Shown: piece by piece, positions 59,147 to 64,000 of the stretch | Layout: every line of letters begins with the position of its first letter | How positions within the stretch are numbered: the stretch's first letter is position 1 | Source of the DNA: Acidobacteriota bacterium | GTDB lineage: Bacteria > Actinomycetota > Acidimicrobiia > Acidimicrobiales > Microtrichaceae | NCBI GenBank assembly: GCA_003577145.1 | Contig: QEUP01000012.1 | Coordinates: 1-64,000, forward strand | Direction: 5' to 3' | DNA length: 64,000 nt | Made by a program: the position numbers and the translations under genes | Notes under the pieces: generated by a model | What the model was told of the DNA's origin: nothing | The model's database searches: none | What the model saw: the letters and a program-made list of their open reading frames with translations, nothing else

Positions 59147-60109
59147 TCAGCGGTCGAGGCGACCCAGCAATACCTCCCCCGCGTGGCAGGCCGCGGCCAG
59201 GTTCTGCTGCTCGTTTGCCGGCAGGTCCGGAAAGCGCGGGGACGGGCGACCGTGGACCTGCGCTGCTGCGCGTGAGGCAAAGCCCACGTCGGCCGGGAGC
59301 TCGAAGAAGTCCGCGACTGCGCTGATGGTCTCCTCCGGTCGCTCGATGAGGTCTTCGAACCGCACGGCGAGGTACTGCCCGGGTTCGAGGCGGGGAAGGG
59401 CTCGGAATCCGCGTGCGAGCTGCTCGGTCCAGTAACGACCGAAGGCCTCGACAGCGGGCAGGTGCTCGAGGAGGGCGACGACTTCGTCCTCACCCTCCTC
59501 GATCTCGGGCACGAGTCCGTGGAGCAAGGCGACCCCCAGCCGGTAGAAGGGGTGGGCCCTCATCGAGAGAGCTGCCTCTCTACCGTCACGATGGATGTGA
59601 AGGAACTTCGCCTCCGGATAGAGGTCGAGGAGCTCGCCGAGGTAGTCGATGGACGAACCGGAGCGTTCGATCCAGATCGAGCCGCCGACCCGTTGCGTCA
59701 ACCACTCGAACAGCTCGCGGTAGTGCACAGCGAGCGTGGCGTCACCGCGCGACGAGGCGAATTCCATCATCTCGTCGTACAGCTCATCGGGCTCGTCGGT
59801 CAGGCGCGGGACCATTGCGACCAGTAGCCAGGGAACCGGGTCGCCACGACTGAAGCGGGAACGAGCAGAGAACGGGTACTGGATCTCGGGGGCGTCATAC
59901 CCGCGAGCCAGCACATCGGTAGTCACGGGGTTGTCTGCCGAGATCAGCTCGACGAGCTCGCCGGCTGTGACCTCACCCGGCTGGAAACGTCTTGTCCAGT
60001 CGAGCCCGGTGAAGAACTCGTTGATGCCGACCACTTCTCGATGCTCGGCCAGCATGGTGGTCAGAAGCGTTGACCCGCACCTGCCCGTACCGATGGCGAA
60101 CCGCTCCAT
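59147..60109 (-). CDS. PAPS-dependent sulfotransferase family protein
   Basis: The 320-residue protein starts MERFAIGTGRCGSTLLTTML, the 5'-phosphosulfate-binding loop of sulfotransferases. It has a later RFEDLIERPEETISAVADFFEL segment typical of bacterial sulfotransferase_3 proteins, with FLHIHRDGREAALSMRAHPF in between for the 3'-phosphate contact. The acceptor (a lipid, sugar or other hydroxyl compound) is unknown. The ATG at 60109 is chosen because the fold begins there; upstream sequence in frame is not conserved-looking. Confidence 0.85.
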   Translation of the reverse strand: MERFAIGTGRCGSTLLTTMLAEHREVVGINEFFTGLDWTRRFQPGEVTAGELVELISADNPVTTDVLARGYDAPEIQYPFSARSRFSRGDPVPWLLVAMVPRLTDEPDELYDEMMEFASSRGDATLAVHYRELFEWLTQRVGGSIWIERSGSSIDYLGELLDLYPEAKFLHIHRDGREAALSMRAHPFYRLGVALLHGLVPEIEEGEDEVVALLEHLPAVEAFGRYWTEQLARGFRALPRLEPGQYLAVRFEDLIERPEETISAVADFFELPADVGFASRAAAQVHGRPSPRFPDLPANEQQNLAAACHAGEVLLGRLDR

Positions 60110-60147
60110 GCTGGTTGCCTCCCCCGGCGCCACGCGCTCCGAGGGTC

Positions 60148-63100
60148 CTACCGCCCACCGGCAGCGGACTGGCGGGAATCGGACACGGACCTCGCGACCG
60201 GCAGCCGGTCGATGTCGGTGAGGACCTGGCGTGCGCCGCATCCCTCGGCGAGCTTTCGTGACTCCGACAGCAACTGCTCGGCTCGATCGATCGAGTCGGG
60301 CCCGCCGGAGCGAAGCAGCATCGCCGCCCATTCGCACTTGGTGGCGGCGAGCAGAGGCGGTGAGTGCATGGCGTCATGGATCTCGGCCGCAGTGGCGAAA
60401 TGGCCTTCGGCAGCCCCGAAATCGCCGAGGGTGGCAGCCAGCATTCCCAGAACCTGAGCATGCGCCGGCAGGAACAGCGCCAGGTTGTGGAGCTGATGCC
60501 CGAAGGGCAGCAGTATCTCGTACAGGCGGGCTGCAAAGGACTGGTTGCCGAGGCGTGCGCAGAGCTCTCCGAGGCCGTTGTGGCTGCTCTTCCAGCTCGT
60601 CGGGGGTCGCTCGGCCAACACTGCCATCAGCCCCTCCAGTACTCGCGCGGCGTCGTCGGTTTGGCCCGCTCGCAGCAGTGCCAGGCCCATCAGCGGCTGG
60701 CCGGGTGTCGTCAGGTCGGGGTGCTCGGTCAGCGCCGAGGCCAGGTCGGCCAGTTCTTCAGCCCGTCCCTGCTGGAGTCGGATGTTGGTCATCTGCAGGA
60801 TGAGGACGAAATCGGTCTCGCCGAGGCCCGCGACGTGACCATAGGAGACGGCATCTGTTGCCAGAGCCTCGGCCGGCCCGAAGTCACCATGCAGGGCCGA
60901 GCGGGCTGATTCCACCAGTCGCGTGTAGTAGAGGAGCGAGGGCACCCTGATCCTCTCCGCCAGGTGGATGGCGCGATCGAGGCACATGCTGAACTCGTCG
61001 TACTGCGCCGCGTCTCCCGCGGCCAGAGCCCGCACCAGCAAGGCGGCGACCACCAGGGAGGGATCCCTCAGCCTGGGCACCAGGTTCATCAGCTTGCCGG
61101 TGTTGTGGAGCCGGTCGTCGAGGTTGTTGAAGCCGTGCACGAGTACGCTCTCGGCACGCAGCAGCGCTTCAGCCAATGCTGTGACATCGGAGGTTGCCCG
61201 CGCCATGGTCAATGCCTGGTCGCTGAGCCGTCGGATTTCTTCCGGGGGTTCGCCGGCAGCGAGCTGCTCGAGGGCAAGATGGCTCAACAACCGCGACCTG
61301 TCGGCGCTGACGGACTCGTCGAGGAGGTCGAGGGTCTGCTCGATCAACGAGATGCGCGCGGGGTTGGCTTCCGAGAGACTGGTTTGGATGACGGGTTGGT
61401 TGATGAGCAGCGCTCTGGCGGCGCGACCCGGGTCGGCAAGTGCCAACGCGCAACGGGCGGCTGCTGCTGCGGTCTCGCCAAAGGTGTTGTCACCTGCCCG
61501 CCACTTGGCGATGGAGAGCTGGGTCAGGACGTCGCTGCGGGAAAGCTCATGGTTGCCGGGGACATCGTCGAGGAGGCGCAGCGTCGTTTCGTACCACTGG
61601 ATTGCCTCGTCGTAGGCAACCTTGGCGATGGCCTCCTCACCTGCTCTCATGGTGAAGGTGATGGCCTTGGCCGGTTGTCCTGCCTGGGCGGCGATCACGA
61701 AGTGGTGTGCTACAGCCGCCGCGCTTGCAGCTTCGCTGGGAAAGCGACGTTCCATCGCCTCCCCGACCCGGCGGTGGAGCCGAACCCTCCGCGGCGGGGT
61801 CAACTCCTCGTAGACAGCCGATCGGATGAGCGAGTGAGCAAAGGCGAACCTCAGCTTCTCGTCCGCCAGGCTCTTGAAGAGGCCGGCAGTGACTGCCTCG
61901 TCGAGAGAGAGGAGCAGCGAATCCTCGTCGGCATCGGAGGCGTCGGAAAGAGCCGCGAAATCGAAGTCGATTCCGATCACGGAAGCGAGCTCGAGGACGG
62001 CGTCGGTGTCAGCAGCGAGATGGGCGCGTCGCTGGGCGACGACCTCTTTGATCGATGCGGGGAGGTTGGCGGATGCCAGGTGCTCTGCGGCCGTGCCGCC
62101 GGCGACCGGTCTGGAGAAGTGCTTGGTGAGCTCGATCACGAAGAAGGGGTTGCCGTCGGTCTCGGCGAAGATGACGTCGAGCATCGGGGCGAGGTCCTCA
62201 TCGCTGAGGTCGGTGATCAGTGTCTCGACGTCCTCGATGGGCAGCCCGTCGAGCGCGATCCGCTCGGTGTGCGGTGACCGGAAGAGGCCGGCCAGCAGCG
62301 ATCCCAGCGGATGATCACGGTCCCAATCGGTGCTGCGGTGGGTCATCACCAGCAGCAGCCGGCAGTCATGGCAGTGCTGGATGACATGATCGAGCAACTG
62401 AAGCGTAGGTCTGGTGGCCCAGTGGAGGTCGTCGACCACCAGCAAGAGGGGTTGGGCGGTGCTGCTGGCCTTGAGCCATCCCGCGACGGCTTCGAGCAGC
62501 CGGAACCGGTCGGCGGCCCGGTCGTCGGTGTCAGCGGGTGGCACCAGGTCGGCGTTTTGTCTCAGCGAGGGAGCCAGGCGCGCCAACTCGTCACGATCGG
62601 GCCCGAGCAGGCGTTTGAGATCCTTTGTCGGGCAACTGTCGCCCAACTCGGCAAGTGCCTCTGCAAGAGGTTGGTAGGGGAAGTCGATCCTGTCGTCGCA
62701 GCGTCCGTACATGACGATCCCGCCGCGGCGTCTGACCTGATCGGCAAAGCCGGCGAGCAGGTGGGTCTTCCCCACGCCGGGCTCGCCCTCGACGACGACG
62801 GTTTGCAGGCTGCCGCCCGCCGCGCGAGACCAGGCCGAGTCGAGCCGGCCCAGCTCGTCGAGGCGTCCCAACAAACGACCTGCCAGCAGCCGGCCGAGTG
62901 GTTCGGGGAGTGGAAGGTCGATCTGAGCAACCGGTGTCCAGTGGATCTCCCGGGTGGCCAGCGGTGCTTCCAGGCCTTTGAGGTGAAGGCCTGCGACGCT
63001 TGACCCGGCGGCCGTGGTGTGAGAGCCGGCCAGCAAGAGGACGAGATCGCTGCAGAGGATCTGGCCACCGTGGGCGGCCTCGCAGAGCCTGGTGGCTTCC

Positions 63101-63498
63101 ACGATGGGCGTGCCGCGGAAGTCGCCGTCGCTGAGCGTGACCTCTCCGACACTCATCCCCACTCGGATCTCGAACGGGGCGCTGGTCGCCCGGTTTCGCA
63201 GATGGATTGCCTGTTGCATCTCGATGGCGCAGTCGATGGCTCGGCTGGGGGAGCTCATGATGGCACCGAGCCCGTCACCCCGATTCCAGCCCACCTCCCC
63301 ACCGTTCTGGAGGATGACCTCGCCCAGGATCTTGTCGTGCTCGTCCATCACCGTGTTCATGGCCGGGTCGCCGATGCGGGTACGTAGCGCGGTGCTGCCG
63401 ACGATGTCGGTGACGACAACCGTCATGAGCGCGCGTTCCCCCGTGCCGGTCATCACCAGATTGTAGAAGGCGCCGGTGAAGCCGGAGTACTCGCTCAT
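60148..63498 (-). CDS. Class III cyclase / AAA-type ATPase / TPR regulator
   Basis: The 1116-residue protein has an N-terminal class III nucleotidyl cyclase-like domain (about 20-190; metal Asp residues in VVTDIVGST and NRGDGLGAI). A STAND-like ATPase follows (about 220-520; Walker A EGEPGVGKTH, Walker B LLLVVDDLHWA), then a long helical-repeat region to the end. Such proteins act as large signal-integrating regulators; here no C-terminal LuxR helix-turn-helix is visible. The cyclase core has plausible metal residues, but activity is not certain. The ATG at 63498 has GGAG directly against it, so a start at 63453 is possible. Confidence 0.82.
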   Translation of the reverse strand: MSEYSGFTGAFYNLVMTGTGERALMTVVVTDIVGSTALRTRIGDPAMNTVMDEHDKILGEVILQNGGEVGWNRGDGLGAIMSSPSRAIDCAIEMQQAIHLRNRATSAPFEIRVGMSVGEVTLSDGDFRGTPIVEATRLCEAAHGGQILCSDLVLLLAGSHTTAAGSSVAGLHLKGLEAPLATREIHWTPVAQIDLPLPEPLGRLLAGRLLGRLDELGRLDSAWSRAAGGSLQTVVVEGEPGVGKTHLLAGFADQVRRRGGIVMYGRCDDRIDFPYQPLAEALAELGDSCPTKDLKRLLGPDRDELARLAPSLRQNADLVPPADTDDRAADRFRLLEAVAGWLKASSTAQPLLLVVDDLHWATRPTLQLLDHVIQHCHDCRLLLVMTHRSTDWDRDHPLGSLLAGLFRSPHTERIALDGLPIEDVETLITDLSDEDLAPMLDVIFAETDGNPFFVIELTKHFSRPVAGGTAAEHLASANLPASIKEVVAQRRAHLAADTDAVLELASVIGIDFDFAALSDASDADEDSLLLSLDEAVTAGLFKSLADEKLRFAFAHSLIRSAVYEELTPPRRVRLHRRVGEAMERRFPSEAASAAAVAHHFVIAAQAGQPAKAITFTMRAGEEAIAKVAYDEAIQWYETTLRLLDDVPGNHELSRSDVLTQLSIAKWRAGDNTFGETAAAAARCALALADPGRAARALLINQPVIQTSLSEANPARISLIEQTLDLLDESVSADRSRLLSHLALEQLAAGEPPEEIRRLSDQALTMARATSDVTALAEALLRAESVLVHGFNNLDDRLHNTGKLMNLVPRLRDPSLVVAALLVRALAAGDAAQYDEFSMCLDRAIHLAERIRVPSLLYYTRLVESARSALHGDFGPAEALATDAVSYGHVAGLGETDFVLILQMTNIRLQQGRAEELADLASALTEHPDLTTPGQPLMGLALLRAGQTDDAARVLEGLMAVLAERPPTSWKSSHNGLGELCARLGNQSFAARLYEILLPFGHQLHNLALFLPAHAQVLGMLAATLGDFGAAEGHFATAAEIHDAMHSPPLLAATKCEWAAMLLRSGGPDSIDRAEQLLSESRKLAEGCGARQVLTDIDRLPVARSVSDSRQSAAGGR

Positions 63499-63538
63499 CT
63501 CCGATCTGAGCAGTCGATGATGGCTTTCGAGGTGTCGG

Positions 63539-63691
63539 TCAAGCGGCGCGACCCACTTCGGCGCGTGGGCCGCGCTGGGGAAGCGGGCGCTGAGGTGGGC
63601 GACCCGCGCTGAGGAAGCGGGCGATGAGCAGAGAGGAGAGGGCGGACAGCCCGAGGTAGGAGATACCTAGCAGCATCAGGAGAGTGACCAT
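63539..63691 (-). CDS. Single-helix membrane peptide of 50 residues
   Basis: GGAGGACGAA immediately before ATG 63691 is an excellent ribosome binding site. The 50-residue product has one transmembrane helix (VTLLMLLGISYLGLSALSSL and onward) followed by an Arg/Pro/Gln-rich tail. No family is recognised. It sits 40 bases upstream of the cyclase-ATPase gene on the same strand, with a strong 11-bp hairpin in its leader, so it may be a co-transcribed accessory or a leader peptide. Confidence 0.6.
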   Translation of the reverse strand: MVTLLMLLGISYLGLSALSSLLIARFLSAGRPPQRPLPQRGPRAEVGRAA

Positions 63692-63706
63692 TTCGTCCTC
63701 CGAGCC

Positions 63707-63734
63707 CGTGCTCCGGAGGTCGGTCCGGAGCACG
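63707..63734 (-). repeat. 11-bp inverted repeat, stable leader hairpin
   Basis: CGTGCTCCGGA (63707-63717) and TCCGGAGCACG (63724-63734) are perfect inverted repeats with a six-base loop, just upstream of the ribosome binding site of the 50-residue peptide gene. A second palindrome, CTCTCGAGAG, is at 63741-63750. No T-run follows; an operator or RNA hairpin is likelier than a terminator. Confidence 0.65.
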
Positions 63735-63923
63735 CTTTGCCTCTCGAGAGCCCTCTACGCAGTGTCGGACCTCGCACAGGGACCTCCTCGGACCGCCCGC
63801 CCGTCGGGTCGACGGCGGCGGCGATCGACCGCTCCTCTCTGCAGCATCCACCAGCTGCGCCTTGTTCAAGGAGAGCAGATCGGCCGGCTCGTGTCTGTCA
63901 ACTACTTGACACAACGCGAGCAA

Positions 63924-64000
63924 TCACGAGGCGGCGCTGTCGAGTGCGGCAAGGTCGCGCAGCAACAGGCCTCCCCGGCGGATCTCGATCGCCCCGTCCC
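63924..64000 (-). CDS. C-terminal end of an unknown gene
   Basis: On the minus strand a frame open to the window edge ends with a TGA at 63924-63926. It encodes 24 visible residues (DGAIEIRRGGLLLRDLAALD and a short SAAS end). It is likely the end of a gene lying beyond the window, though so little is visible that no product can be given. Between it and the peptide gene, 63735-63923 holds no other gene. Confidence 0.4.
   Translation of the reverse strand, partial: DGAIEIRRGGLLLRDLAALDSAAS

Noticed and set aside
1-64000. CRISPR arrays, transposases, integrases, rRNA and tRNA genes
   Set aside because: None was seen on reading both strands; the only repeats are the pairs listed, with no regular spacer pattern.

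Overview
The window is GC-rich, densely coded DNA with no rRNA, tRNA, transposase or CRISPR array that I could find. F420 biosynthesis (CofD), a DUF4436 protein, a DUF1876 protein, a RafH-like hibernation factor and several acyl-AMP/acyl-CoA ligases point to an actinobacterium. An acidimicrobial lineage is my best guess, but nothing here proves it. Its respiratory life is built on molybdenum: three different Mo-bisPGD catalytic subunits lie within 35 kb.

Layout. 1-3.9 kb: a partial unknown gene, an ACP/acyl-AMP ligase/PlsC fusion and a YbhB-like protein. 4.1-17.2 kb: a respiratory nitrate reductase (or nitrite oxidoreductase) operon, cytochrome c-narG-narH-narJ-narI-narK-narK, running on into a Usp, a DapA-family lyase/synthase and a DUF4436 membrane protein. 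17.3-21.6 kb (minus): a beta-CASP nuclease coupled to an unusual MFS-Lnt fusion. 21.6-25.7 kb: a small segment bracketed by near-identical direct repeats. It holds a lipoprotein, an apparently frameshifted secreted metalloprotease, an SCP2-like protein and a beta-lactamase-fold pseudoenzyme.

25.7-31.6 kb (minus): a complete type II DMSO-reductase-family operon (alpha, heme-type gamma, beta, TorD-like chaperone) next to an Rrf2-family iron-sulfur regulator. An 18-bp motif is repeated at two promoters around the regulator gene. 31.7-39.9 kb (mostly minus): mobB, a second type II-like alpha subunit without any beta or gamma partner, a nitroreductase-like protein, two paralogous four-helix membrane proteins and an AMP-ligase-like protein. 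This gene set matches no complex I know, and its leader can fold into a pseudoknot-like, switch-like structure. 40.1-46.1 kb (plus): ferredoxin-ctaA-hemN-hemH-hemY, then a RIC/YtfE iron-sulfur repair protein. This part supplies heme and cluster repair for the redox enzymes.

46.1-46.5 kb: a probable stand-alone structured RNA gene with promoter, long closing helix and U-tract. 46.5-52.6 kb: acyl-CoA dehydrogenase, nitroreductase, thiolase, acyl-CoA ligase and cofD. 52.8-55.3 kb: a dormancy-type cluster (DUF1876, DksA-like zinc protein, acidic protein, Hrp1-like CBS pair, RafH-like factor) with a DosR-box-like palindrome in the divergent promoter. 55.6-64 kb: thiL, a GH65 phosphorylase, a sulfotransferase, a giant cyclase-ATPase-TPR regulator, a 50-residue membrane peptide and the end of one more gene.

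Taken together, the window describes a facultative anaerobe equipped for nitrogen-oxide (and possibly other oxyanion or organic) redox chemistry, with Moco, heme and Fe-S support and dormancy functions nearby. The most novel items are the orphan Mo-enzyme operon with its leader RNA, the structured RNA at 46.2 kb, and the repeated Rrf2-associated operator.
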